A stretch of 64,000 nucleotides of DNA from Bdellovibrionota bacterium (GTDB taxonomy: Bacteria; Bdellovibrionota; Bdellovibrionia; Bdellovibrionales; Bdellovibrionaceae): positions 407,999 through 471,998 of the forward strand of contig CAUJGP010000024.1 in NCBI GenBank assembly GCA_963170155.1, read 5' to 3'. The notes beneath the pieces are model-generated. The model was not told the origin of the DNA and searched no databases. It worked only from the letters and a program-made list of their open reading frames with translations. Position numbers and translations under genes: made by a program. Shown here in pieces: positions 55,636 through 64,000 of the stretch. Within the stretch, counting starts at the first letter, position 1. Each line of letters opens with the position of its first letter.

Positions 55636-55891
55636 AAATACTCCCATGAGACAGTGTTTAGATAATAAAGGGAATGCAAAGACAATACCGTCTGAAAAGG
55701 CTTTTATTGAGCGGTTAACGAAAGCATGTCCTTCTCTCGGACATTGATTATGCAATATCGAAAGTTTTTTGATGGCAGTGACAAGTTATTGTTTATGATT
55801 GAAGAATATTATAAATCCCCTATGAAGACCGAAATTTTTTAACATTTTCATCTCCAAGGTTCAAAGAATCCTTGTACGTATCGTTTTCTTA

Positions 55892-57166
55892 TCACCGATA
55901 AAATCGATCTCGAATATAGAAGATCAATAAAGTTGCTAAAAGAAAAGATCCTCCTATGGCATAAACCAGGCGGTTGAATTGGAATAGAAAAGCTATTGAC
56001 ACCAGAATACCAAAAAAAGGAAGTATGGGAAATTTCCCCAGACAGAGGGGCACTCGGAAGGGACGTTCTTTTTTTTCATCAGTGAAACGAAGAACGACAA
56101 GGGAGATATTCACTGAAATAAAGGCGACGATAGTGGTTAATGAAGAAATACTTGCAACTGTTTCAACTTTTGCTACTGGAAGCAATAAAAGAGCAGCAGC
56201 TAAAATCACAATTGAAGCAATCCAAGGAGTCTTTCTCTGTGGAAGAGTTCGCGACATGATTTGAGGCAGGGCCTTTGCACTAGCCATGCCATAGAGAACC
56301 CGACTAGCTCCAATCAGAGAAATCAATGCCGTATTCGCCGTGGAAAAAAGTGCGATTCCTCCTAAAATCGAAGCTATTTTAGAGGATGTTTTTTGAGCCG
56401 CAGACATGAGAGGGGCTTCACTTTGAGCCAATGATTCAGGAGAAAGTAACGCAACCGCAGCAAGGCTCACAAGAATGTAGAGAAGGGTGGAAATTCCCAG
56501 ACTCAAAAAAATAGCTTGAGGTAGCTTCTTGTGAGGTTCTTTTGCTTCTTCGGCTAAGTTCACAATGTTCTCAAATCCAAAATAAGAAAAAATAATGAGA
56601 GCGGCCCCTGCAAATGTTCCTTGGTGTGGTATTGCTGAAAGCGCTTTGCCAAATGTTTCATTTTTCATTCCCAAGTAAATGATGAGAAGAAGACCGCTGA
56701 TTTCAATAAGGGTAAAAACAATATTCGTCCAACCTGATCCCCGAATTCCTAAAATGGCTACCCCTGTGAAAACCATTAAAAGGGCCGCCGCAACCAACAG
56801 ACCAGACCCCTCTATAAATTGATTAAGGTATCCGGAAAAGGCCAATGCCACAGTTGCAGCTGTCGCCGCACCTGAGAAAGCCATTGCCGTGCCGATGGTC
56901 GTTGCAATCCATTTTTTTTGTTTAAAGGTATGGCTTAAATAAACATATTCGGCCCCTGCTTTGGGAAACATAGTGGAGAGTTCAGCATAGGAGAACGCCG
57001 TCAAGAGTGCAGCCAGACTTGCTAAGACAAATCCCATCCAGAGAGTTTCACCGGCTACACCCGCTGCTTTTCCGATGATTGAATAAATTCCGGCCCCTAG
57101 AATCATTCCTGTTCCATAAAAGGTTAACATAGGAAGTCCTAGGGATCGATTCAATGAATTATTCAT
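55892..57166 (-). CDS. APC-family amino acid permease
   Basis: A 424-residue inner membrane permease with about twelve helices. The helix 1 motif is GTGMILGAGIYSIIG, and helix 6 contains IIFSYFGFENIVNLAEEA, the conserved binding-site segment of the APC superfamily. It is probably an amino acid/proton symporter or exchanger; the substrate is unknown. It is a single gene after the CBS-domain pair on the same strand. Confidence 0.88.
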   Translation of the reverse strand: MNNSLNRSLGLPMLTFYGTGMILGAGIYSIIGKAAGVAGETLWMGFVLASLAALLTAFSYAELSTMFPKAGAEYVYLSHTFKQKKWIATTIGTAMAFSGAATAATVALAFSGYLNQFIEGSGLLVAAALLMVFTGVAILGIRGSGWTNIVFTLIEISGLLLIIYLGMKNETFGKALSAIPHQGTFAGAALIIFSYFGFENIVNLAEEAKEPHKKLPQAIFLSLGISTLLYILVSLAAVALLSPESLAQSEAPLMSAAQKTSSKIASILGGIALFSTANTALISLIGASRVLYGMASAKALPQIMSRTLPQRKTPWIASIVILAAALLLLPVAKVETVASISSLTTIVAFISVNISLVVLRFTDEKKERPFRVPLCLGKFPILPFFGILVSIAFLFQFNRLVYAIGGSFLLATLLIFYIRDRFYR

Positions 57167-57281
57167 TCGGCGAAAATAACATTTTCACGGTGATTATTGT
57201 GTATGAGAGTTGATAAGACCTATCTGAAATCGTATCAATTGCTTTCATATTTTGTCTCCCTTGGGGGAATTATTTGGGCCG

Positions 57282-57590
57282 TTAGGAATTAAGATCCCGA
57301 CCTAAAGTCTCTTCAACACGCTCCACATTTTTTTCTATTCTTTCTTCCTTGCCGCTTCTTAAGTCACCGCGAATTGAAAACAAAACACGTTCAGAATCCT
57401 CACGAATGGCTTGGACACATTCCTTGATGACATTCATCACTTCGTCCCAATCTCCCTCAATAGTTGTTCCCATTGAGCCGACTTCATAAGAAAGCCCCGA
57501 ACGGTCAATAATATCTACCGCTCGGGCTACAGATTCAGCGATACTTTTACCTTGATCGAGTGGATTCAGGGAAAATTCTATAACTAGCAT
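57282..57590 (-). CDS. MTH1187/YkoF family protein
   Basis: 102 residues matching the MTH1187 family: MLVIEFSLNPLDQGKSIAESV, then SGLSYEVGSMGTTIEGDWDEV. These proteins have a ferredoxin-like fold and some bind thiamine or its pyrimidine. It follows the CBS-domain gene by 12 bases, so the two are a unit. The ligand is uncertain. Confidence 0.85.
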   Translation of the reverse strand: MLVIEFSLNPLDQGKSIAESVARAVDIIDRSGLSYEVGSMGTTIEGDWDEVMNVIKECVQAIREDSERVLFSIRGDLRSGKEERIEKNVERVEETLGRDLNS

Positions 57591-57602
57591 ATAAGCTTCC
57601 TT

Positions 57603-58088
57603 TCAATGATGGTTTTGTTTCTCATTTTCTTGCTGACGCTCAGAAATCTGGGTCAAATCTGATAATCCTTGAACCAGCACCTGTAAGAGCCTTTTCGCCG
57701 TGACAATGCCAGCGAGAGAGCCGTCCTCTTGAATCAGTGGGAGTCTTGTAACGCCAGCTCCCTTCATCATACGCACCATTTCAAGCGTATCTTCTCCAAC
57801 TTGCGCCATTGTCAGTGAATGGCTCATAACATCAGAGACCTTACACTCATTTAAATTTTTATCTTCAGCATGCAGGGCAAGATCTCGATCTGTTACGATA
57901 CCTACAGGCATTGACTTTCCATCATGATCTTCAACAATAATAACATCCCCGATGTGATTTTCACGCATCAGTTTTGAAGCTTCAGCAAGAGTAGCGTCGG
58001 GAGAAAGACAGATTAAATTTTTATCTTCGCTCTCAAATGAGCGAAGATTACTTTTTTTTTCTTTCCTCATTTCAGTTTTAGTTTCCAT
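57603..58088 (-). CDS. Two-CBS-domain protein
   Basis: 161 residues from ATG 58088, which has AAAGGAG five bases upstream. It is a single Bateman module: two CBS repeats around residues 30-85 (LICLSPDATLAEASKLM, VGIVTDRDLALH) and 95-145 (DTLEMVRMMKGAGVTRLPLI, LAGIVTAKRLL). Such modules bind adenine nucleotides and sense energy status. A His/Gln-rich tail follows. It is in one unit with the MTH1187 protein. Confidence 0.88.
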   Translation of the reverse strand: METKTEMRKEKKSNLRSFESEDKNLICLSPDATLAEASKLMRENHIGDVIIVEDHDGKSMPVGIVTDRDLALHAEDKNLNECKVSDVMSHSLTMAQVGEDTLEMVRMMKGAGVTRLPLIQEDGSLAGIVTAKRLLQVLVQGLSDLTQISERQQENEKQNHH

Positions 58089-58810
58089 TCTAGCTCCTTT
58101 CATCAATGTTTATATTTATAAAGAGGGTGAGTCGCTACCCCATCTACTAAACCATTGAGGGCTAAAGGGTTGCCCTTGACCTCTCATTAGTTCAGTTTCT
58201 GAAATCCTCTCGCTCAGACCGTTTACGCGCATCGCAGATCTCTTTATAAATGAGATAACTCAGCAATTTCTATTCCAGAAGATTTGAAGTTTTCATTATT
58301 TTCAAAATGGGCTTGATTTTGAAAGGGTGGAAAGGCTTGAGATTACTGAAGTTAAATTAAAAAATGATTTATTTTTTATGAAAAAATATTTTTAATAAAT
58401 TTTTTAAACTTCATTGAAGTTTCTGATATCAATCATTTATGGCTCTTTCTAATTCAGCAAGAACATGTTGACGAGGATCTTATGGACATTTAACTTTTTC
58501 AAACCGTAATTGTCATAAAGATGGGGAAAATGTGAACTTCAGTTATCCCAAAGATACCCCATGTTTCATCATAATAAGTGTGTTTCTTTATTCATCTGCT
58601 TTTTAATAGATCTTTATCTAGAAAATAACTCATAATTTTCTAACAATTGTTACAACCATTCCTCATCAAACGAGTGGAAAACAATAACTTTCTTAATCCT
58701 CATGTTAACTAAGTGTAAACAGGATTATCGTTGCTAGTTGATAAACTTCTTATCATTTTAAAAGCCTTCATATAGTTTTGTTCCACCATAAATCGAAACA
58801 AGGAGAAACT
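58089..58810. other. Long intergenic region
   Basis: About 720 bases with no supportable gene between divergent units. An inverted repeat TGATAA-acttc-TTATCA lies at 58739-58755, about 55 bases before the next ATG, and TATAGT at 58768-58773 could be a -10 box, so the repeat may be an operator for the Cys-rich protein. The remainder shows nothing recognisable. Confidence 0.4.
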
Positions 58811-59176
58811 ATGAAGACATTGATTCAGAAAACATTAGCGGGAGCCTTGATTTTTTTTGCTGTTTCAGCGGCACAAGCTGTTTATTGCAATGCTGATTGT
58901 ACCGTTCATTATAGGGATATTCTAAGTACATTGAGTGGAAATGCCACTCGTTCACAGATGGAGGATTTTAGAGCCGACTGCGCACATCGCAATGGTACAC
59001 TTGGTGGAGGTGGATATACGTGCTATCGGACCGGAACTATTAACAGTTCTGTTTATGGTTCTGGTTCAGACTTATATCAAGCGAGGCAAGCAGCTCGCGA
59101 GCAATGCAGCCAGAAGTCTCAATACTACTCCAATGCGTCTACTTCGACTTCAAACTTTCAATGTTCTGGTTCGTAA
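58811..59176 (+). CDS. Small Cys-rich secreted protein
   Basis: 121 residues from ATG 58811, which follows AAGGAG. The signal peptide ends at AAQA (residue 23). The mature 98 residues contain six cysteines (YCNADC, ADC, YTCY, EQC, QCSG) and are Ser/Gly/Tyr-rich at the end, consistent with a disulfide-stabilised extracytoplasmic protein. Not recognised. It converges with the next gene; their ends overlap by 19 bases. Confidence 0.6.
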   Translation: MKTLIQKTLAGALIFFAVSAAQAVYCNADCTVHYRDILSTLSGNATRSQMEDFRADCAHRNGTLGGGGYTCYRTGTINSSVYGSGSDLYQARQAAREQCSQKSQYYSNASTSTSNFQCSGS

Positions 59177-59820
59177 TAAGGTAATGATCTTAGTTTTAAA
59201 TTCGGCCTCATTTTTTGATAAGAATCTGCCTCTAGGGTGTGAAAAATCTTGGAGTGCAGAAGTCGGTTGAATTTGGCGAGCTCAAGACTTTGAGATGAAG
59301 GAAAGTAATTCCACAGCCACTCATGGATCAGGAGATAAGAGACCTGCAAAGAACCACCAGATTGAGCTTGTACCTCAAATAATAAATTTAAATCAACGTA
59401 ATACCTAGAGGGAGCTATTGTTTCCAATGGCTGGAAGAAAAGAATAGCTTGTATTTTTTTGCAGCTTGCAGGCAGCATTTGATCGATTATTACCGATTGG
59501 ACAAGAGGAAGAGGTGATCGGGTAAGCCACCTGTATTTCAGGCCTCGACGTGAAAAGAGTTCATTTATAAATATATTCAAATCTTCGGCCAAGGGTTCTT
59601 GGTAGCGGCGCAAGGTTTCTAAAATCACTTTTAAGCTTTCATCTGTTGAATTGACTTTAATCTCAGATCCGTAGCTGTGGTTGTAAGTAAAGAGATAATC
59701 GTAAGAATAGTAATTTTGGTCGGGGCATAAACCAAAGCCTCCCCCATTTCCAACGACGCTGCCCCCGGCCCACAGAGTTGATCCCAATACAAACGTTAAA
59801 CCCATTGTTAAAAATCTCAT
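59158..59820 (-). CDS. Secreted protein with GGSVVGNGGG start
   Basis: 220 residues. The signal peptide ends at LWA, and the mature start GGSVVGNGGGFG is a pattern I associate with a group of secreted proteins in Bdellovibrio-like bacteria. The C-terminal part has LLIHEWLWNYFPSS, similar to a metal-binding HE motif but without a second His, so peptidase activity is not claimed. Its start overlaps the stop of the TIGR02147 regulator gene (ATGA), so the two are translated together. Confidence 0.65.
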   Translation of the reverse strand: MRFLTMGLTFVLGSTLWAGGSVVGNGGGFGLCPDQNYYSYDYLFTYNHSYGSEIKVNSTDESLKVILETLRRYQEPLAEDLNIFINELFSRRGLKYRWLTRSPLPLVQSVIIDQMLPASCKKIQAILFFQPLETIAPSRYYVDLNLLFEVQAQSGGSLQVSYLLIHEWLWNYFPSSQSLELAKFNRLLHSKIFHTLEADSYQKMRPNLKLRSLPYYEPEH

Positions 59821-60629
59821 CTTTGAGTGCTCTCCTTATCCAATCTAAAAAATTGAGTTGATAAATGATAAACGGCATCTTGAGACTGACTTTTATCACT
59901 CAGTTTCATCAGCCTCTCAATGAAATCTCTGCTTAACTCCCGTATGTGAGGAAGATCCTTTTTGCAAATCGAAAGTGTGACTCCTAAAAAGTCACGATCC
60001 CAAAAATCATGTTTTTCCAAGGCCAGGGCTGCCAGTCGCAATTTTTCTTGGTGAAAAGATTTAATGGCACTTGATGGAATCTCTTGAACCCTAAGATTAG
60101 GCGAAGTTTTCTTGTAGATCCCTTGCTTTTGAGTCAATAAGCCTAATCTTAGTAACCTTTGAATCCCTTCTTCGGCCTGCTGGAGAGAGATTCCAAGTCG
60201 TTTGGCAATCCAATAAGGGGTTGAGCAAAAATCTTTTACATTTGTAAGCTCTAAAATACTGTAATGATAGCCTTCCGCTATTAATTGGAATTGGTCTTCT
60301 TGGAGTTCTAAAAAATCTAACTCAGATAAATTTTCAATTTGTTCTAAAAAGTCTGCTTTTAATTGGATATCAGTGGTCTTCTCGTATTGGATAAGCGCGA
60401 AAAAAAGATTTCTCTTTTTTGCAGTCCATTTGAATTTTTTAGAAAATTCTTTAGCTTTTTGATCTGAAACAATTCTTTTATTTGAAAAAATTTGACTGAT
60501 GTAGGCCGGCGATACTCCCAAAAATTTTGCAAAGGCACGAAGAGAATAAGATGGATTTTTTTGCGTCCGCTGTTTGAATTCGTGATGAAGGAGATATCGG
60601 CAGTTGATCTTATCGGGACTTGTATTCAT
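59817..60629 (-). CDS. TIGR02147-family regulator
   Basis: 270 residues. An XRE-like helix-turn-helix near residues 25-60 (LRAFAKFLGVSPAYISQIF) is followed by a TIGR02147/DUF4423 domain (YWIAKRLGISLQQAEEGIQRLLRLGLL, then FLGVTLSICKKDLPHI). The family is concentrated in Bdellovibrionota and Fibrobacteres. It precedes and overlaps a secreted protein gene by four bases, which suggests it regulates its own unit. Confidence 0.85.
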   Translation of the reverse strand: MNTSPDKINCRYLLHHEFKQRTQKNPSYSLRAFAKFLGVSPAYISQIFSNKRIVSDQKAKEFSKKFKWTAKKRNLFFALIQYEKTTDIQLKADFLEQIENLSELDFLELQEDQFQLIAEGYHYSILELTNVKDFCSTPYWIAKRLGISLQQAEEGIQRLLRLGLLTQKQGIYKKTSPNLRVQEIPSSAIKSFHQEKLRLAALALEKHDFWDRDFLGVTLSICKKDLPHIRELSRDFIERLMKLSDKSQSQDAVYHLSTQFFRLDKESTQR

Positions 60630-61305
60630 ATGTGAATTTCTTTAGCATTTGTTAACGCATTCATGCAAGTGTTAACAAAAATAAAATGATTGATTAGAGC
60701 CCATTTAAAAAGGTTCAACCAACAAAGATAAAGAGCCACCGGATGGCATTTATATAGGGCAAATTCCGCAATTTTGTTCGAGCTCAAAGAAAGACTGCCG
60801 AGAGGGCTTATTTGAGCCGAGAAAAAATAATTTTAGAGGACAAGTTAAAGTTTTAATGAATCACTGGTGTGTTTCCTCTTGTGTAGGCTTTGTTTCCAAT
60901 ATCAAGGATTTACTCAAGGAAAGGGTGAAGATCTACGGCATTCCTGATTTAGGGGATTCAGCTTTAAGTACATTTTGAAGAGTTGTTGTTTGTCTTCGAG
61001 AATCACAAAATGAGTATGAACACTCGTTTTGTGATCAAGTATAATTCGAGTAGTACTAATCAGCACTACTGACCTGTCCCTACGAGTTGGTCTTGCTTTT
61101 ATCGGACTGAGTTTGCTTAAGCAGGTAGATTCAATTCGTAGGCCAAAATTCTCCATTGAACTGAGCAGACGTTGGGGATAAGAAGTCCAAATCGTTATTT
61201 GAATAGATCGAGCTAGTATGGATATCCTAGTTTGGCTTGCGCGACCTCGACTTATTTCGAAAAACAGAGCCTATTTGATTCAAGGATCTTGAGTGTTAAT
61301 TCTGA
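60630..61305. other. Intergenic region, possibly with decayed coding sequence
   Basis: About 675 bases. On the minus strand a frame is open from about 61262 to 60914, but it has an ATG only at 61156 and no ribosome site, and its product is not recognisable. It may be a decayed gene. No hairpin terminators were noted. Confidence 0.35.
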
Positions 61306-62049
61306 TCAATGAATTTCGGCTTCAATGGCCACACGGACGGTTCCTACGTCATTTTCAGTGTAGGCATTGAAAGGGTTGTCCTTAAGATCTGTACTGGTTA
61401 ATTGCTTCACCCAAACAATGTACTTTTCGTCGATAGACCACTTGACGAAGCCAGGCGTTTCAACGGTCGGATTTGGTAGAGAGGGAAAAGCAGTATGAAT
61501 TGCCGCGATAGCTTCAGCCATGGCGGATGATCCTGGTCGGACCTCAAACGACATGTGCTGTAGGAATGTTTGAGAGTTTTCATCAGTAAAGTACTGAGCG
61601 TGGAAGTAACGAGTCCCAGGCAGTGGATTGTTGGTTCTAACGATCAACATTTCTCCGGTATCTGAATTTGTTTGTCGAGCGACTAAGGGCTTTTGCTGTG
61701 AAGAACTCAGGAAGCTAGTAAGATCAGTTATCAGTGAGTCGGATCTTGAAAAAGTAAATAATACTTTCGTCATATTTTCAATTGATGTTGGTTGGCTTGT
61801 TGTGGTCATGCGTGGGTTATTTCCATGGGGAGATTTGACTTGGATAGCTACGGGGAGTGATGAATTGATTGTGGTTTCAGAATCGTGCGTGCTTTGCAGG
61901 TTTCGTTTTATTTTTTGGTCATTGTCTGTATTGGGAGTTGATTTTGATTCTCTGAATCCTGCTTCGTCTACTTTAACTTTGGTAAAAAAGACTCCTGCCA
62001 GAACAACAGCTATAATGGTTACACAAATAGATTGGTGTGATGGCCGCAT
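61306..62049 (-). CDS. Membrane-anchored periplasmic protein
   Basis: 247 residues from ATG 62049, preceded by AAAGGAGAGG; a GTG at 62070 is in frame and touches the upstream stop. One N-terminal helix (VTIIAVVLAGVFFTKV) is followed by a Ser/Thr/Asn-rich linker and a C-terminal soluble domain that contains GTRYFHAQYF and FVKWSIDEKYIVWVKQL. Not recognised. It follows the M23-like gene directly and is probably in the same unit. Confidence 0.6.
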   Translation of the reverse strand: MRPSHQSICVTIIAVVLAGVFFTKVKVDEAGFRESKSTPNTDNDQKIKRNLQSTHDSETTINSSLPVAIQVKSPHGNNPRMTTTSQPTSIENMTKVLFTFSRSDSLITDLTSFLSSSQQKPLVARQTNSDTGEMLIVRTNNPLPGTRYFHAQYFTDENSQTFLQHMSFEVRPGSSAMAEAIAAIHTAFPSLPNPTVETPGFVKWSIDEKYIVWVKQLTSTDLKDNPFNAYTENDVGTVRVAIEAEIH

Positions 62050-62070
62050 GATTCCTCTCCTTTGTCGCAC

Positions 62071-62952
62071 TTAATATGAGGTTCCAAATTTATTGTATTC
62101 CCACTCAGTTAGCAGGTTTGTGGGGTCCATAAGATCGCTTCGGCGATTGAATTTGTCGCCGCTGCGAGTGAGAGCTCCGGTTGCGGTACCGTCGTACAAC
62201 TCGAAGTGCAGCATCGGATTGCAGCAACCAGAGTTTACTGTTCCGATAAAACCGATATTTTGTCCTGACGTGACGGTTGCATTCAGTGCAATTCCTTTTG
62301 CGACGGTACCATTGATTTCACCATAACGTGCAACTTTTCCGTCGGTGTGTCTGATTTCGATGGCATATGTGCCTTCATAAAAGTAATACCGGTCACGGAT
62401 CACTTTGCCCGCATTGACAGATAAGACCTTTTCGCCATGAACCCGGTAGAGATCGGCGGCGGCATGGTAACGTTGTCCGCTACTTCGTGATGCTCCATAA
62501 CGGCGAGCTCCTGTTTTGTAGGAGTGGGTCGGGCGGTTGAGTGTTGGAAATGTCCACTCGGCCATTTTTTCTGGTGGTGCAGGTGGTTCGCTCCAATTGC
62601 TACATTCGGATTTTGGTTTAATATATATTTCGGCGACCCAGCCCATGTTTGGATTCGCTTGGTGTTCTGGAATTTGAACTTTAATGAAGGTATACTTCAC
62701 TCCGTCGATTGCCTTCTCTTTTTTATCTTCACCAAAAGACTGAACTGGCTTTGCAATGGCGTGGCGATTTGCCGCGAAAAGAACCTTGTTCAAGGTCTCG
62801 TCCCTAAGATTCAATCGATCACTAGTGATGCAAACTAGATATTCCAGAGGGCCTTCGACTACGCGAACGTCATCAGATGCACGGCCGATTGTGCTAAAAA
62901 TAGAAATTGATAGAAGTAGCATTGAAGGAAATCGAAAAAAGCATCTTGTCAT
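62071..62952 (-). CDS. Secreted SH3/M23-like protein lacking both catalytic histidines
   Basis: 293 residues: a signal peptide (to GRASD, residue 25), an SH3b-like part (residues 38-112, SDRLNLRDETLN), and an M23/LytM domain (155-255). Zinc ligands His163, Asp167 (YHAAADLY) and His249 (MLHFELY) are kept. The catalytic His pair is replaced: RYGHL is RYGE here (Glu212), and the first His of HxH is Met247. It may bind peptidoglycan without cutting it or have an altered chemistry. It lies upstream of the anchored protein gene. Confidence 0.75.
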   Translation of the reverse strand: MTRCFFRFPSMLLLSISIFSTIGRASDDVRVVEGPLEYLVCITSDRLNLRDETLNKVLFAANRHAIAKPVQSFGEDKKEKAIDGVKYTFIKVQIPEHQANPNMGWVAEIYIKPKSECSNWSEPPAPPEKMAEWTFPTLNRPTHSYKTGARRYGASRSSGQRYHAAADLYRVHGEKVLSVNAGKVIRDRYYFYEGTYAIEIRHTDGKVARYGEINGTVAKGIALNATVTSGQNIGFIGTVNSGCCNPMLHFELYDGTATGALTRSGDKFNRRSDLMDPTNLLTEWEYNKFGTSY

Positions 62953-63532
62953 AATAGTCCTCCAAAACAGGTTAGCAAACTCAGTGAAAGCAATAGCCAG
63001 AGCGCTTGACTGGCTAACAATCCTGTATCGGAATGAGATCTTTTCTTGCGGAGTCCAGAAAGAAGTTAATAGGAGCAGTTGGCTGCGGGGGTGGGGTGTC
63101 CAGGTCGAGGTGAAGCTGAGAATTTAGCGATGGTTCGAAGGCTGGTGTTTACGTTGGTTGAACGTATTTTATTTTCTGGACAACGACATAAGCCGTCATA
63201 TCGTCTTTTGAAAAGAGAGGGTCAGTGATTATATTTCCAACTCAATTTGCTGAGGCACTCCACTGAATGTAAAGATTGCGGAGTGCTTAGATCTATTCAG
63301 TGAGAGGACAAAAATATTTTTAAGCGTATTTGTCTTTATCAAAAACAAACTCATCGTAAGCCTAATGCAGACTACTGTGAGAACTTAGATCTAAAAATTT
63401 GGAATGCGGCGAAAAAGCAGTTGACTGATTTATTTCAATCGCTGGTTGTGAGATGGGAGTTCATCAGCGAACTCATTTTAAAAATTCCCTTGAGCTTGAC
63501 CCAACGTCAACCTTTATGTTTTTTATGAGGTT
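62953..63532. other. Intergenic region with overlapping inverted repeats
   Basis: A 580-base gap between divergent genes. GCACTCC (63255-63261) pairs with GGAGTGC (63280-63286), and CACTGAAT (63261-63268) pairs with ATTCAGTG (63295-63302). The two stems share bases near 63261 and are largely exclusive. Nothing else was recognised. Confidence 0.35.
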
Positions 63533-63895
63533 ATGATGAAGAGTTGGCTCACTATTGGACAATTTGCGAAAAAAATCTCATTATCGGAGAGAACCATTCG
63601 CGTTTATGAAAAGTTTGGACTGATAAAAGCTCATACTCGCGGTGAAAATACATATCGATACTTTTTGGTCGAACAAGTTCAAACGATTGAACGAATCAAG
63701 CAATTCAAAGCCTTCGGTTTTTCGTTAGCTGAAATTCGTTCGCTATTAGAAATTGATGAAGCATTAGACCGCGCAAAGCTTTGTACTTTATTGGAAAGAC
63801 AGCTTGTCACTCTCGAGCAGGAATACTCGGGTCTTAGAGCTGCTCACTCAAAGCTGAAACTAGTTAGTTCTCATCCGGGAACTCTAAGTATTTGA
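63533..63895 (+). CDS. MerR-family transcriptional regulator
   Basis: 120 residues. The N-terminal winged helix (WLTIGQFAKKISLSERTIRVYEKFGLI, then RGENTYRYF) and the helix at FGFSLAEIRSLLEI are typical of MerR. A short dimerisation coiled coil follows. There are no cysteines in metal-binding places, so the effector is probably not a metal. Divergent from the M23-like gene; a target is not visible in the window. Confidence 0.85.
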   Translation: MMKSWLTIGQFAKKISLSERTIRVYEKFGLIKAHTRGENTYRYFLVEQVQTIERIKQFKAFGFSLAEIRSLLEIDEALDRAKLCTLLERQLVTLEQEYSGLRAAHSKLKLVSSHPGTLSI

Positions 63896-64000
63896 GATTA
63901 AATAAAAAAGCGCATTTTCTAGTTCCCTAAATCTAAATTATTTGCTTTATTTCGAGTACCGACTTCAAAGAAAACAACAACTTAGAAAAAACAGGAAAGT

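Noticed and set aside
59158..59820. Zinc metalloprotease reading of the HEWLW motif
   Set aside because: The second histidine of HExxH is absent, so peptidase activity is not supported.
60914..61156. An 80-codon minus-strand frame
   Set aside because: The frame is open further upstream without a start and has no ribosome site. It may be a decayed gene but cannot be assigned.
61628..62074. A 148-codon plus-strand frame opposite the anchored protein gene
   Set aside because: It overlaps a gene with a strong ribosome site and anchor on the other strand, and its own sequence is not protein-like.

Overview
The window comes from an AT-rich, double-membraned, Gram-negative bacterium. It encodes an MlaE/MlaD-type lipid system, a TonB-like protein, outer-membrane barrel-type and lipoprotein genes, a flp/Tad secretion ATPase and many secreted proteins of unknown function. 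A TIGR02147-family regulator, a secreted protein with a GGSVVGNGGG start, a CFI-box C-terminal protein and a short YD-repeat protein together point to the Bdellovibrionota (Bdellovibrio-like bacteria). That placement is an inference from gene families; no rRNA is present to test it. TTG and GTG starts are common.

Layout. 1-1.3 kb: the end of tsaB and a protein with a CheZ/FliM-like CheY-binding tail. 1.3-7.4 kb (minus): a complete SUF iron-sulfur operon, Rrf2 regulator-sufB-sufC-sufD-sufS-nfu. 8.2-13 kb: a very large secreted/membrane protein gene interrupted by an in-frame TGA and preceded by a good sigma-54 promoter match, then a small secreted protein. 13-15 kb: a small accessory patch with a BrnT/BrnA-like toxin-antitoxin pair (apparently leaderless), an unknown gene and a remnant of an XRE regulator. 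15-20.3 kb (minus): a fused MinD/CpaE-CpaF ATPase, a TadB-like protein and a YD-repeat protein. 20.5-24.2 kb: a two-gene ABCC-like exporter. 24.3-28 kb: a REC-PilZ protein, a nucleoside transporter and small membrane or secreted proteins.

28-33.5 kb (minus): typA, a dus gene, tRNA-Phe, and a cystathionine beta-synthase/gamma-lyase pair that would make cysteine from homocysteine, the sulfur donor for the SUF system. 33.9-37 kb: a degenerate TadB/TadC-like pair, a 25-residue lysine-rich protein with a strong promoter and terminator, and mlaD-mlaE without mlaF. 37-45.4 kb: a DsbA-like lipoprotein, then a plus-strand run: a SEC59/VTE5-like kinase, pssA, a CFI-box protein, an outer-membrane protein, truA, rplM and rpsI. 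45.8-55.3 kb: a large secreted protein, an M23 peptidase, a PP2C phosphatase, a TonB-like protein, a DUF3750 lipoprotein, a nucleotidyltransferase, a GT2 glycosyltransferase and an MFS exporter. 55.3-64 kb: an amino acid permease, a CBS-domain/MTH1187 pair, secreted proteins with a coupled TIGR02147 regulator, an M23-like protein lacking both catalytic histidines, and a MerR regulator.

No CRISPR array, insertion sequence, prophage or rRNA was recognised. The most unusual items are the TGA-split giant gene with its sigma-54 promoter, the leaderless toxin-antitoxin promoter, the tiny lysine-rich protein, the MinD-CpaF fusion and the altered M23 protein. All promoters, operators and terminators were found by eye.
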